From positions 405,376 through 469,375 of the forward strand of contig CAWGKT010000001.1 of assembly GCA_963823215.1 (NCBI GenBank): a stretch of 64,000 nt of DNA, given 5' to 3'. A program made the position numbers and the translations under genes. Under the pieces are notes generated by a model. The model was given only the letters and a program-made list of their open reading frames with translations. It had not been told where the DNA came from and did not search any database. This document shows, in pieces, positions 17,977 to 26,236 of this stretch (positions within the stretch are counted from its first letter, which is position 1; each line of letters begins with the position of its first letter). The DNA comes from CAIWHR01 sp963823215. Lineage in GTDB: Bacteria; Pseudomonadota; Gammaproteobacteria; Burkholderiales; Casimicrobiaceae.

Positions 17977-18258
17977 TCACAGGTGCTTCACTTCGTCGGG
18001 CATCGGGAAGAACGTCGGATGCCGGTAGATCTTGCTCGCCGCCGGATCGAACAGCGACTCCTGGTCGCCCGGCGCCGACGCGACGACGTCGGCCGACTTC
18101 ACCGCCCAGATCGAGATGCCTTCGTTGCGCCGCGTGTAGACATCGCGCGCGTTCTTGATGGCCATCTTCGCATCCGGCGCGTGCAGGCTGCCCACGTGCC
18201 GGTGCGCGAGTCCGTGCTGGCTGCGGATGAAGATTTCCCACAACGGCCATTCGTTCAT
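17977..18258 (-). CDS. paaB: Phenylacetyl-CoA 1,2-epoxidase subunit PaaB
   Basis: Small bridging subunit (93 residues) of the PaaABCE complex. The sequence begins NEWPLWEIFIRSQHGLAHRHVGSLHA and includes ARDVYTRRNEGISIWAV, both family hallmarks. It lies 43 bases after paaA and its stop overlaps a possible paaC GTG start. Confidence 0.95.
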   Translation of the reverse strand: MNEWPLWEIFIRSQHGLAHRHVGSLHAPDAKMAIKNARDVYTRRNEGISIWAVKSADVVASAPGDQESLFDPAASKIYRHPTFFPMPDEVKHL

Positions 18259-18301
18259 AGGTGCTCCTTCGTTTGTCCCGTGCCCGCGTCGCGCGCGTCG
18301 C

Positions 18302-19297
18302 TCAGGCAGCCTGTTGCGCGGCGCGCAGGGCTTCCTTCTGCGCGTGCGCCATCGCCGCCTCGCGCACCCACGCGCCGTCCTCCCACGCCTTGACGCGCGT
18401 GCGCAGCCGGTCGCGGTTGCACGGGCCGTTGCCCTTGATCACGCTGTGGAACTCGGCCCAGTCGATCGCGCCGAAATCGTAGTGGCCGCGCTCGGCGTCC
18501 CACCTGAGATCTGCGTCGGGCATCGTGAGGCCGAGGTACTCCGCCTGCGGCACGGTCTGGTCGACGAAGCGCTGCCGCAGCTCGTCGTTCGACAGGATCT
18601 TGATCTTCCACGCCGAAGACTGCGCGCTGTGCACGCTCTCGGCATCCGAGGGGCCGAACATCATCAGCGCCGGCCACCACCAGCGGTTCAGCGAATCCTG
18701 CGCCATCGCTTTCTGCTCGGGCGTGCCGCGCGCGAGCGCCAGCATGATGTCGTAGCCCTGCCGCTGGTGGAAGCTCTCTTCCTTGCAGATGCGCACCATC
18801 GCCCGCGCGTAAGGCCCGTACGAGCAGCGGCACAGTGGAATCTGGTTCATGATCGCCGCGCCGTCGACAAGCCAGCCGATCGTGCCGATGTCGGCCCAGG
18901 TGAGCGTCGGGTAGTTGAAGATCGACGAGTACTTGGCCCGTCCGGCGTGCAGGTCGTCGACCATCTGGTCGCGCGACACGCCAAGCGTTTCCGCCGCCGA
19001 GTAGAGATAGAGGCCATGGCCGCCCTCGTCCTGGACCTTGGCCATGAGGATCGCCTTGCGCTTTAGCGTCGGCGCGCGCGTTATCCAGTTGCCTTCCGGG
19101 AGCATCCCGACGATCTCGGAATGTGCGTGCTGCGAGATCTGCCGGATCAGCGTCCTGCGATAGGGGTCCGGCATCGCGTCCCGGGGCTCGATCTTGATGT
19201 CGGCGTCGATCCGCGCCTGGAATGCGCGGTCCTCGGCAGACATCTGCGCGGCGGTCTGCACGGCGTTGACACCGGTGTCGACCATCTGGGCATACAT
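18302..19297 (-). CDS. paaA: Phenylacetyl-CoA 1,2-epoxidase catalytic subunit PaaA
   Basis: Di-iron catalytic subunit forming the ring 1,2-epoxide of phenylacetyl-CoA. 331 residues. The ferritin-like core shows QDEGGHGLYLY (about residues 88-98) and ICKEESFHQRQG, which supply Glu and His ligands of the di-iron site. ATG 19297 is preceded by GAGGAG, so the longer frame opening at 19381, which translates the leader hairpin, is rejected. First gene of the operon, transcribed divergently from paaX. Confidence 0.96.
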   Translation of the reverse strand: MYAQMVDTGVNAVQTAAQMSAEDRAFQARIDADIKIEPRDAMPDPYRRTLIRQISQHAHSEIVGMLPEGNWITRAPTLKRKAILMAKVQDEGGHGLYLYSAAETLGVSRDQMVDDLHAGRAKYSSIFNYPTLTWADIGTIGWLVDGAAIMNQIPLCRCSYGPYARAMVRICKEESFHQRQGYDIMLALARGTPEQKAMAQDSLNRWWWPALMMFGPSDAESVHSAQSSAWKIKILSNDELRQRFVDQTVPQAEYLGLTMPDADLRWDAERGHYDFGAIDWAEFHSVIKGNGPCNRDRLRTRVKAWEDGAWVREAAMAHAQKEALRAAQQAA

Positions 19298-19339
19298 GGC
19301 GGCTCCTCGTCGCGGCCGCGCGCGCGACCGCAGTTTCGC

Positions 19340-19360
19340 GGGGAGTGGCGCCCACTCCCC
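19340..19360 (-). other. Hairpin in the paaA leader
   Basis: A perfect inverted repeat with 9-bp arms GGGGAGTGG (19340-19348) and its complement (19352-19360) and a 3-base loop. It lies between the proposed promoter/operator and the paaA ribosome-binding site, in the transcribed leader. No T-run follows, so it is more likely a leader stabiliser or attenuator than a terminator. Confidence 0.6.
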
Positions 19361-19374
19361 CAAAGGGGTAAAAC

Positions 19375-19411
19375 GATACACTTTTCCAGGATCTGGTGTA
19401 AAGTTTGTATC
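19375..19411. promoter_or_regulatory. Candidate PaaX operator and divergent paaA/paaX promoter
   Basis: A 37-base imperfect palindrome opens with GATACA and closes with TGTATC, and holds a central CCAG-GAT-CTGG. On the minus strand TTTACA is followed after 18 bases by TATCGT, a plausible -35/-10 for paaA that would be covered by a repressor bound here. PaaX-type repressors are relieved by phenylacetyl-CoA; assignment of this site to PaaX is inference from position and symmetry. Confidence 0.55.
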
Positions 19412-19446
19412 ACGTCGCGCGGACTCTGCGGGCGACGCTTTTAGCC

Positions 19447-20400
19447 ATGCGCACCGCCGTCCCGCCCGCTCCCGTGTCCGATACGCAGGTTCGCCGCTGG
19501 ATCCGGCGCCAGCTCGCGACGACTTCGCCGCGCACGCCGTCGCTCATCATCACGGTCTGGGGCGACGCGATCGCGCCGCACGGCGGGGCGGTGATGCTCG
19601 CCGGTCTCATTGCCCTGCTCGCACCGCTCGGCATCAACGAGCGGCTCGTGCGCACGAGCGTGTTCCGCCTCGCGCGCCAGGGATGGCTGAAAGCGACGCC
19701 GGTCGGTCGCGAGAGCCTCTATCGGCTGACGAGGGACGGCGCGCGACGGTTCGAGCAGGCCTACCAGCGGATCTACGCGCCTCCTGCAGAAGGCTGGGAC
19801 GACACATGGGAGCTCGTGATCGCAGACGGATCGACGCCGGCGCATCGCCGCGCGTTGATGCAGGAACTGGGCTGGGAGGGCTTCGGCACGCTTGCGCCCG
19901 GCGTCTGCGCGCGGCCGGCGACGGGTCCCTCGGCGGTCGCGCGCATCGCCACCGCGTTGCGCGTGGCCCGCCATATCGTCGTTGTCCGTGCGCGCGACGA
20001 CGCGACGCTGGGCGGGCACACGCTCGCGGACGTCGCGCCGAAGGCGTGGGACCTCGCCGGGCTCGCTGCGCACTACCGCCGGTTCCTGCTGCGGTTCGGC
20101 AGCGTCATCGATCGTTTTCGCCTGGCGGGCCAGACCGCCCACGATCCGCTGCAGGCGTTCGTCGTGCGCACGCTGCTGATCCACGCCTACCGCCGCGTGC
20201 TGCTGCGCGATCCACGATTGCCGGCCACGCTGCTGCCGCTCGACTGGCCCGGCGCGGCAGCCTACGCGCTGTGCCGCGATTTCTACCGCCTCACTCACCG
20301 CGCCTCCGAACGGCATCTGCTGGCCACGCTGCAGGATGCCAGCGGCACGCTGCCGCCAGCCTCCGCCGCGTTCCATCACCGCTTCGGCGGGCTCGGCTGA
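19447..20400 (+). CDS. paaX: Phenylacetic acid degradation repressor PaaX
   Basis: 317-residue transcriptional repressor with an N-terminal winged-helix domain: SLIITVWGDAIAPHGGAVML and LVRTSVFRLARQGWL (about residues 28-81) match PaaX. The central and C-terminal domains have the expected length. It is divergent from paaA with a 149-base shared region holding the palindrome at 19375-19411. The known ligand of the family is phenylacetyl-CoA. Confidence 0.94.
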   Translation: MRTAVPPAPVSDTQVRRWIRRQLATTSPRTPSLIITVWGDAIAPHGGAVMLAGLIALLAPLGINERLVRTSVFRLARQGWLKATPVGRESLYRLTRDGARRFEQAYQRIYAPPAEGWDDTWELVIADGSTPAHRRALMQELGWEGFGTLAPGVCARPATGPSAVARIATALRVARHIVVVRARDDATLGGHTLADVAPKAWDLAGLAAHYRRFLLRFGSVIDRFRLAGQTAHDPLQAFVVRTLLIHAYRRVLLRDPRLPATLLPLDWPGAAAYALCRDFYRLTHRASERHLLATLQDASGTLPPASAAFHHRFGGLG

Positions 20401-20401
20401 G

Positions 20402-20482
20402 TTGAACGGCCCCCACGCTCATTGGGTTCGCTGCCCCCCGCGGGGGCAGTCAGTGCCCTTCGGGCGGCCGGGCGGGCACTGA
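20402..20482 (+). repeat. Post-stop repeat family A after paaX
   Basis: Starts one base after the paaX TGA (GTTGAACGG...), same orientation as paaX, with the CCCCCCGCGGGGG core stem and an AGTGCCC...GGGCACT second hairpin. Convergent with the Sel1 gene, whose stop is about 10 bases further on. Confidence 0.88.
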
Positions 20483-20491
20483 GTCCCCAAG

Positions 20492-21247
20492 TCATTTGGC
20501 GGGAACCGACTTCGGAATGTGGGTCTTGCTCATGCGGCGAGCTTCGGCCTGAGCCTCCAGCAACTCGGCCGACGTAAGATTGCCCAGCACGGAATCGCGC
20601 GCTGACGCCGCGCCGGCCACGCCCTGGGCCGCGGCGACGTTGAGCCAGACATAGGCCCTCATGCTGTCGGCCGGGATCCCGATTCCGGTCCGATACATGA
20701 GCCCGAGCGCATATTGCGCCTTGGCATTGCCGCTCTCCGCCGCGCGTTGCAGCCACTTCCGCGCCTCGTCGAAGTCCTGGACCGTGCCCCGACCCTCGCG
20801 CAGCGCCATGCCCAGTTCGTATTGCGCCTCCACGTTGCCATGGCGGGCCGCGCGCTCAAGCCAGTTGTGCTCCTCGCTCAGGCTCGCCGGTACCCCTTCA
20901 CCGGTACCGTACATCCTGGCGAGCTCATGCTCGGCAGTCGCGTCGTTGGCCTCGGCGCGCTTCATCAACTCGGAGAGCCGCGGCACGGCGACGGTCGCGG
21001 GAGGGTCGACGCCCTCGTCCGCCGAATCGAGCCAGGCGCCCAGTTGCCAGGCGACGGCCCCCATGCCCATCGCTATCCCGATGATCCCGGCGAGGTAGTA
21101 CACGTTCCGGCTGACCACCCAGAAGCGCGCACGACATTCGCGGCACCGGTAAGGGGAGAAAAATATGTGCCGGAACGTGATTTCGGAGGCGCGCACCGAC
21201 GAGCGGCGGGCGTTTTGGCTTTTGCAGGAAGGGCAGGTTCTGATCAT
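20492..21247 (-). CDS. Zinc-ribbon, single-pass membrane protein with Sel1 repeats
   Basis: 251-residue protein. An N-terminal zinc ribbon has CPSC at residues 5-8 and CREC at 35-38, a single membrane segment covers about 49-72, and then at least three Sel1-like (TPR-related) repeats run from about 90 to 200, recognisable as AEHELARMYGTGEG, AQYELGMALREGRG and AQYALGLMYRTGIG. Sel1 proteins are usually protein-protein adaptors; no specific function is evident. ATG 21247 is chosen because it is 4 bases after the MetE-like stop and puts the zinc ribbon at the N-terminus. Confidence 0.8.
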   Translation of the reverse strand: MIRTCPSCKSQNARRSSVRASEITFRHIFFSPYRCRECRARFWVVSRNVYYLAGIIGIAMGMGAVAWQLGAWLDSADEGVDPPATVAVPRLSELMKRAEANDATAEHELARMYGTGEGVPASLSEEHNWLERAARHGNVEAQYELGMALREGRGTVQDFDEARKWLQRAAESGNAKAQYALGLMYRTGIGIPADSMRAYVWLNVAAAQGVAGAASARDSVLGNLTSAELLEAQAEARRMSKTHIPKSVPAK

Positions 21248-21251
21248 GGAC

Positions 21252-22364
21252 TCAGGCGCTGCCCCAGACGTCCGTTGCGACATCGACGATCAGCCGCAAC
21301 TTGGCCGCCTGCGCCTCCATGGCGATGGCGTTGCCATGGACGGTGCTGGAGAAGCCGCATTGCGGCGACAGCGCGAGCTGTTCGAGCGGCGCGTGGCGGG
21401 CGGCCTCGTCGATGCGGCGTTTCAGCGTGTCCTTCGCTTCCATCGTCCCGACCTTGGTGGTGACGAGTCCCAGCACTACGATCTTGCCCTTGGGCAGGAA
21501 GCGTAGCGGCCGGAAATCCCCGCTGCGCTCGTCGTCGTACTCGAGAAAGTAGCCGTCCACCTTCATCTCGGACAACAGCGCCTCGGCGACCGGCTCGTAG
21601 CCTCCCTCCGCCGCCCAGGTGCTCCGGAAATTGCCGCGGCAGAGGTGCGTGCAGAGCGTCATGCCGACGGGCTTCTGCGCGACGACGCGGTTGATGAACG
21701 ACGCGTAGCGGTGGGGCAGCTCGTGCGGGTCGTCGCCCCGCTGCCGGGCGGCCTCCTGCATCTTCGGATCGCACAGGTACGCGAGGTTGGTGTCGTCCAT
21801 CTGCACATACGTGCATCCCGCGGCGGCGAGCGAACGCAGCTCCGCGCCATACGCGTCGGCGACATCCTGGTAGAACGGCTCGAGGTCCGGGTAGTGCTCC
21901 TTGCTGATCCCCGCCCGGCCGCCGCGAAAATGCAGCATCGTCGGCGAGGGTATCGTGACCTTCGGCGTGCGCCGCGTCAGGCCGCGCAGATACTGGAAAT
22001 CGGCGAGCTGGATGTCCTTCACGTGGCGAACCCTGTCGACCACGCGCATCACCGGGGGCGCCAGTTCCTCCGTGCCGTCGGGCCTCCGGATCGTCACCAC
22101 GTCCTCGCACCTGACACCGCCCAGCTGCTGGAGAAAGTCGATGTGGAAGTAGGTCCGGCGGAATTCGCCGTCGGTGATCGATTGCAGGCCGATCTCCTCC
22201 TGCATGCCCACGACTTCGCCGATCGCGCGGTCTTCGACAACGCGCAGCTCGGCCGGCGTGATCTCGCCGCGGGCCTTCTTCTCCCGCGCTTCGAGCAGGT
22301 ATTTCGGGCGCAGGAAACTGCCGACGTGATCGGCGCGAAACGGCGGTGTCGTGCGGATGGTCAA
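21252..22364 (-). CDS. Cobalamin-independent methionine-synthase-like protein (MetE C-terminal fold)
   Basis: 370-residue single-domain relative of the MetE C-terminal half. Visible: DHVGSFLRP near the N-terminus, ITDGEFRR, QMDDTNLAYL, and the probable metal-site residues THLCRGN and LSPQCGFSS. Such short MetE homologues may transfer methyl groups from donors other than polyglutamylated methyl-THF. It lies between a LysR regulator and a Sel1 protein, next to an aromatic-acid cluster, so a role in one-carbon handling of methoxylated aromatics is conceivable but not shown. Confidence 0.82.
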   Translation of the reverse strand: MTIRTTPPFRADHVGSFLRPKYLLEAREKKARGEITPAELRVVEDRAIGEVVGMQEEIGLQSITDGEFRRTYFHIDFLQQLGGVRCEDVVTIRRPDGTEELAPPVMRVVDRVRHVKDIQLADFQYLRGLTRRTPKVTIPSPTMLHFRGGRAGISKEHYPDLEPFYQDVADAYGAELRSLAAAGCTYVQMDDTNLAYLCDPKMQEAARQRGDDPHELPHRYASFINRVVAQKPVGMTLCTHLCRGNFRSTWAAEGGYEPVAEALLSEMKVDGYFLEYDDERSGDFRPLRFLPKGKIVVLGLVTTKVGTMEAKDTLKRRIDEAARHAPLEQLALSPQCGFSSTVHGNAIAMEAQAAKLRLIVDVATDVWGSA

Positions 22365-22406
22365 CGCAATTGTCCTTTCGCATGGCTCGGCTGCATTGCG
22401 CCGATT

Positions 22407-23315
22407 CTATCCCGTTCGGGACACCGCGAGGGCCGGTCCTATGAGTCTCTCGATCAACTCGATCGCGCGCTGCTGGATGGGCGTGGACGGGCGCTGCGCC
22501 GAAATGGCGATGGCGAGCGTGCTCGTGAGGCGCGGCTGCACGATGGCCCGCGCGTAGAGCCGCCGCGCCGCGTCCCCGCCATGGAGCGCCCGTGGCGAGA
22601 GCACCGCGAAGCCGTGGCCCTCGGCAACGAGCTCCAGGATCGCCGGCACCGCATCGATCTCCATCGCAACCTGCGGGCGCAGGCCCACGCCCGCGAGCCG
22701 TGTCTCGACGAGCATCCGGATGGCGTGCGGGCGGCTCGGAATGAGCAGCGGATAGCGCGGCAGGTCGCGCAGCCGCAGCGTGACCGTGCCGCGTCCCGTC
22801 CGCTTCGGCCCGATGAGGCAGAGCTGCTCCTCGAGCAGAGGCCGGGTGTCGACCGCCGGCGAGGCGACGGGGTTGTAGACGACACCCACGTCGACGCGCC
22901 CGACCAGCAGCCACTCGTGGATGGTCGCCGACAGGCCCTCGACGATGGCCAGCGAGCCGTCGGGGAAACGCTGCCGGAACTCGCGCACGACCGGCACGGT
23001 GAGATGTCGCGAGACTGTGGGCGGGAGCCCGACGACGACATGGCCGACCGGCGCGTCCTTGGCCTCGTCGACCTCGCGCCGCGCCCGGTCGACCTGCTGC
23101 AGGATACCCCGCGCGTGATCGAGCAGGCGCTTGCCGGCTTCGGTCGGCGTTGCGCCGCGCCCGTTGCGCAGCAGCAGGTTCTGGCGCAGCTCCACCTCGA
23201 GGCTGCGGATCTGCCGGCTGATCGCGGGCTGGGCGATTCCCAGCACGCGTCCCGCGCGGCTGAATCCCCCGAGGTCGACCACGTTCACGAAGTACTCGAG
23301 CTGCTTGAGATCCAT
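22407..23315 (-). CDS. LysR-family regulator of the lig cluster
   Basis: 302-residue LysR-type regulator. The helix-turn-helix is at residues 1-60 (LEYFVNVVDLGGFSRAGRVLGIAQPAISRQIRSLE), followed by a co-inducer-binding domain with VVVGLPPTVS. It diverges from ligU across a 130-base region with a near-perfect palindrome at 23358-23370, the usual arrangement for a LysR activator, so it probably controls 4,5-cleavage genes in response to a pathway intermediate. Confidence 0.9.
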   Translation of the reverse strand: MDLKQLEYFVNVVDLGGFSRAGRVLGIAQPAISRQIRSLEVELRQNLLLRNGRGATPTEAGKRLLDHARGILQQVDRARREVDEAKDAPVGHVVVGLPPTVSRHLTVPVVREFRQRFPDGSLAIVEGLSATIHEWLLVGRVDVGVVYNPVASPAVDTRPLLEEQLCLIGPKRTGRGTVTLRLRDLPRYPLLIPSRPHAIRMLVETRLAGVGLRPQVAMEIDAVPAILELVAEGHGFAVLSPRALHGGDAARRLYARAIVQPRLTSTLAIAISAQRPSTPIQQRAIELIERLIGPALAVSRTG

Positions 23316-23357
23316 GTGCGCGCCCCTTGGTTTCCGAAGGACTCCGCTCACCATGCC

Positions 23358-23370
23358 GATATGGCATATC
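23358..23370. promoter_or_regulatory. Candidate LysR box upstream of ligU
   Basis: GATATGGCATATC is a perfect palindrome around a single central base. It lies between the divergent LysR gene and ligU, about 75 bases from the ligU start, and an AT-rich TAGTATAGC that could be a -10 follows about 5 bases later. Assigned by symmetry and position only. Confidence 0.6.
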
Positions 23371-23445
23371 TGATAGTATAGCAATGCGACTTTTCGATGG
23401 ATCTTCATTGGCGCACAATTCCTGCGGGCGCCTGGAGAGACCGTC

Positions 23446-24552
23446 ATGCAAACCGCCATTCCCTGCCTGTTCATGCGCGGCGGCACGTCGCGCGGGCCCT
23501 TCTTTGCCGAATTGGACCTGCCGGAAGATCCGGCGCTGCGCGACCGAGTGCTGCTCGCTGCCATGGGCTCGCCGGATGCGCGCCAGATCGACGGCCTCGG
23601 CGGCGCCGATCCGCTGACGAGCAAAGTCGGCATCGTCGCGCGCTCCTCGCGACCCGGCGCGGACCTCGATTTCCTGTTCGCGCAGGTACTGATCGACGAG
23701 GCGCGCGTCGACACCACCCCCAACTGCGGCAACATGCTCGCGGCAGTGGGGCCGTTCGCGCTGGAACGGGGCCTCATCGCGGCGACCGGCGCCGAGACCA
23801 CCGTGCGGATTTTGACGCGCAACACCGGCATGCTGTCGGACATCGTGTTGCAGACACCTGGTGGCCGGATAACCTACGAGGGTTCGGCGCGCATCGATGG
23901 CGTGCCGGGAACCTCGGCGCCGATCCGGATCAGCTTTCTCGAAACGGCCGGTTCGGTCTGCGGCAAGTTGCTGCCGACCGGCCGCGTCGTCGACACGTTC
24001 GACGGCGTCCCGGTGACCTGCATTGATAATGGCATGCCGGTGGTCGTGATTCGTGCTGCGGACCTCGGCCGCACCGGCTATGAGTCGCGCGACGCGCTCA
24101 ACGCCGACACCGCGCTCAAGGCGCGCATCGAATCGATACGGCGACAGGCGGGGCCATTGATGAACCTCGGCGACGTGGCGAAGAAGGTCGTCCCCAAGGT
24201 GTCACTGATCGCGCCGCCACGGTCGACCGGCAGTCTCTGCTCGCGGACCTTCATTCCGCACGACTGCCACGCGGCCGTCGGCGTGCTCGGCGCCGTGACG
24301 CTCGCGACCGCCGCGGTCCTGACGGGCTCGGTGGCCGACGGCGTCGCAATGCTGCCTCCGGGGCACCGCAAGGCGGTGTCGGTGGAGCACCCGACCGGCG
24401 AGTTCACCGTCGAGCTCGAGCTCGATCCCGAGCACCCGCAAGATGTGCTCCGGGCCGCGCTTCTGCGCACAGCCCGGCTCATCATGCGCGGGGAAGTGTT
24501 GATTCCGCACACGGTGTGGGACGGCGAGGCTACCTTGCGGCATGCCGCCTGA
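23446..24552 (+). CDS. ligU: 4-oxalomesaconate tautomerase (PrpF family)
   Basis: Isomerase of the protocatechuate 4,5-cleavage route, interconverting 4-oxalomesaconate forms. 368 residues of the PrpF/AcnD-isomerase family: IPCLFMRGGTSRGPFF at the N-terminus, the DGLGGADPLTSKV block, and NCGNM followed by AVGPFALE. ATG 23446 follows a GGAG site. First gene of the plus-strand cluster; relatives in Comamonas are called PmdU. Confidence 0.92.
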   Translation: MQTAIPCLFMRGGTSRGPFFAELDLPEDPALRDRVLLAAMGSPDARQIDGLGGADPLTSKVGIVARSSRPGADLDFLFAQVLIDEARVDTTPNCGNMLAAVGPFALERGLIAATGAETTVRILTRNTGMLSDIVLQTPGGRITYEGSARIDGVPGTSAPIRISFLETAGSVCGKLLPTGRVVDTFDGVPVTCIDNGMPVVVIRAADLGRTGYESRDALNADTALKARIESIRRQAGPLMNLGDVAKKVVPKVSLIAPPRSTGSLCSRTFIPHDCHAAVGVLGAVTLATAAVLTGSVADGVAMLPPGHRKAVSVEHPTGEFTVELELDPEHPQDVLRAALLRTARLIMRGEVLIPHTVWDGEATLRHAA

Positions 24553-24594
24553 CACGAACGCAGGAACTCTGAACCAGCGGAAGGCGCGAACGCG

Positions 24595-25287
24595 ATGAAT
24601 CATTTCCAGACAACGGGCATCGTCGTGCGCGACGGGCCGCGCGCCGATCCCGCGGTGGTCGAGCGGCTCGGCCGGTTCAGCGTCGCGACTGTGCACGAGG
24701 CGCAGCGCCGCACCGGCTTGCTGCAGTCGTACATGCGCCCGGTCTGGCCGAGGTCGGCGGCCTGCGGCTCCGCGGTCACGGTGCTGGCCCAGCCGGGCGA
24801 CAACTGGATGCTGCACGTCGTCGCCGAAGTGATCCGCCCCGGTGACATCGTCGTGGTCGCCGTGACCACGGCGAACGACGACGGCATGTTCGGCGACCTC
24901 CTCGCGACGTCGTACCTGGCGCGCGGCGCGCGCGCGCTGGTCATCGACGCGGGAGTGCGCGACACGCGCAGCCTGGCCGAAATGCAGTTTCCCGTCTGGT
25001 CGCGCGCGGTCTGCGCGCGCGGCACGGTGAAGGCGACGCTCGGCGCGGTCAACGTGCCGGTGGTCTGCGCGGGCATGCTCGTCCATCCCGGCGACGTGAT
25101 CGTCGCCGACGACGACGGCGTGGTGGTGGTGCCGCGCGCCGACGCTGCGACCGTGGCCGAATCCTCTGCGGCGCGCGAGAAGAAGGAAGAGGCGACGCGC
25201 GTCCGCCTCGCTGCCGGCGAGCTTGGGCTCGACATCTACGGCATGCGCGAGGCGCTGGCAAAGGCCGGCCTCAAGTACATCGAGTGA
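24595..25287 (+). CDS. ligK: 4-carboxy-4-hydroxy-2-oxoadipate aldolase
   Basis: Class II pyruvate aldolase of the RraA-like fold, cleaving CHA to pyruvate and oxaloacetate and often also decarboxylating oxaloacetate. 230 residues. VATVHEAQRR near residues 26-35 and the metal/substrate motif ALVIDAGVRDTRSL at about 114-127 with its Arg-Asp pair match the family. Last enzymatic step of the pathway; its stop overlaps the next GTG start (GTGA). Confidence 0.92.
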   Translation: MNHFQTTGIVVRDGPRADPAVVERLGRFSVATVHEAQRRTGLLQSYMRPVWPRSAACGSAVTVLAQPGDNWMLHVVAEVIRPGDIVVVAVTTANDDGMFGDLLATSYLARGARALVIDAGVRDTRSLAEMQFPVWSRAVCARGTVKATLGAVNVPVVCAGMLVHPGDVIVADDDGVVVVPRADAATVAESSAAREKKEEATRVRLAAGELGLDIYGMREALAKAGLKYIE

Positions 25288-26213
25288 CGGGAATGGGTGC
25301 ATCCCCGGTTGCGGCGCAACTCCGTGTCGGCCTCGTCGGCTACGGCGAGGTTGGACGCATCCTCGCCGAGGATCTGCGCGCGCGCGGCGTCGCGCGGATC
25401 GGGGCATACGACATCAAGCTCGGCACCATTCAGGAAGGCCCGCTCACGCTACACGCGGCGCAGCACGGCGTGTGGCTCGCGGCCTCGCCCGAGTCGCTGG
25501 CGGTGGAGGCGGATCTCGTGCTGTCCGCCGTCACGGCGAGCCAGACGGTCGCCGTCGCCGAAGCCTGGGCGCCGGCCATCCGGCCGCGCACCTGGTTCCT
25601 CGATTTCAACTCGGCCTCGCCCGGCGCGAAGATCAGGGCTGCCGCCCTGATCGACGGCGCCGGAGGCCGTTTCGTCGAGGGCGCGGTGATGACCTCCGTG
25701 CCGCCCTATCGCATTCGCGTGCCGCTGCTGCTTGGCGGGTCGCACGCGGACGAGCTCAGGCCCCTGCTGGACGAGCTCGGCTTCGTCGCGAAGGTCGGTT
25801 CCCGGAAGCTCGGCGTGGCCTCCGCCACCAAGATGTGCCGCAGCGTGGTGATCAAGGGCCTCGAGGCGATGGTGATCGAGAGCTACACCACCGCCCGCGC
25901 CTATGGCGTCGAGGCCGCCATGCTGGCGTCGCTGGCCGAGACTTTTCCCGGCATCGACTGGGAGCGGCAGGGAGCGTATTTCTTCGAACGCGCGATCCAG
26001 CACGGTCGCCGCCGCGCCGAGGAGATGCGCGAGGCCGCGCAGACCGTGCGCGAGACCGGCCTCGAGCCGTGGTCCGCCGCCGGCACCGCGCAGCGCCAGG
26101 CCTGGATGGCCGACCTCGCCGATGCCGGCGCAATGGGCGACCGCGAGGCGCCGCGCGCGGACTGGCGCGTCGATGCGGACCGCATCCTTGCCGCGCTCGT
26201 CCAGACCAGGTGA
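25284..26213 (+). CDS. NAD(P)-binding dehydrogenase with DUF1932 domain, unknown role in lig cluster
   Basis: 309-residue protein of the beta-hydroxyacid dehydrogenase superfamily: Rossmann motif GYGEVG at about 19-24, the DFNSASPGAK loop, and a C-terminal all-helical DUF1932-type domain with KMCRSVVIKGLEAMV. GTG 25284 overlaps the ligK stop; ATG 25293 is an alternative. The pathway as known has no step for it, since CHMS oxidation is covered by ligC. Possible jobs are a hydroxyacid side reaction or an alternative substrate. Confidence 0.8.
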   Translation: MTGMGASPVAAQLRVGLVGYGEVGRILAEDLRARGVARIGAYDIKLGTIQEGPLTLHAAQHGVWLAASPESLAVEADLVLSAVTASQTVAVAEAWAPAIRPRTWFLDFNSASPGAKIRAAALIDGAGGRFVEGAVMTSVPPYRIRVPLLLGGSHADELRPLLDELGFVAKVGSRKLGVASATKMCRSVVIKGLEAMVIESYTTARAYGVEAAMLASLAETFPGIDWERQGAYFFERAIQHGRRRAEEMREAAQTVRETGLEPWSAAGTAQRQAWMADLADAGAMGDREAPRADWRVDADRILAALVQTR

Positions 26214-26236
26214 CCGGCACTTCGATACTTACAGCC

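Noticed and set aside
19405..19446. Earlier TTG start for PaaX
   Set aside because: Would extend translation into the operator palindrome region; ATG 19447 matches PaaX length.
21244..23451. 735-codon minus-strand frame spanning LysR and MetE-like genes
   Set aside because: It runs through two better-supported genes in a different frame and reads as Arg-rich shadow.
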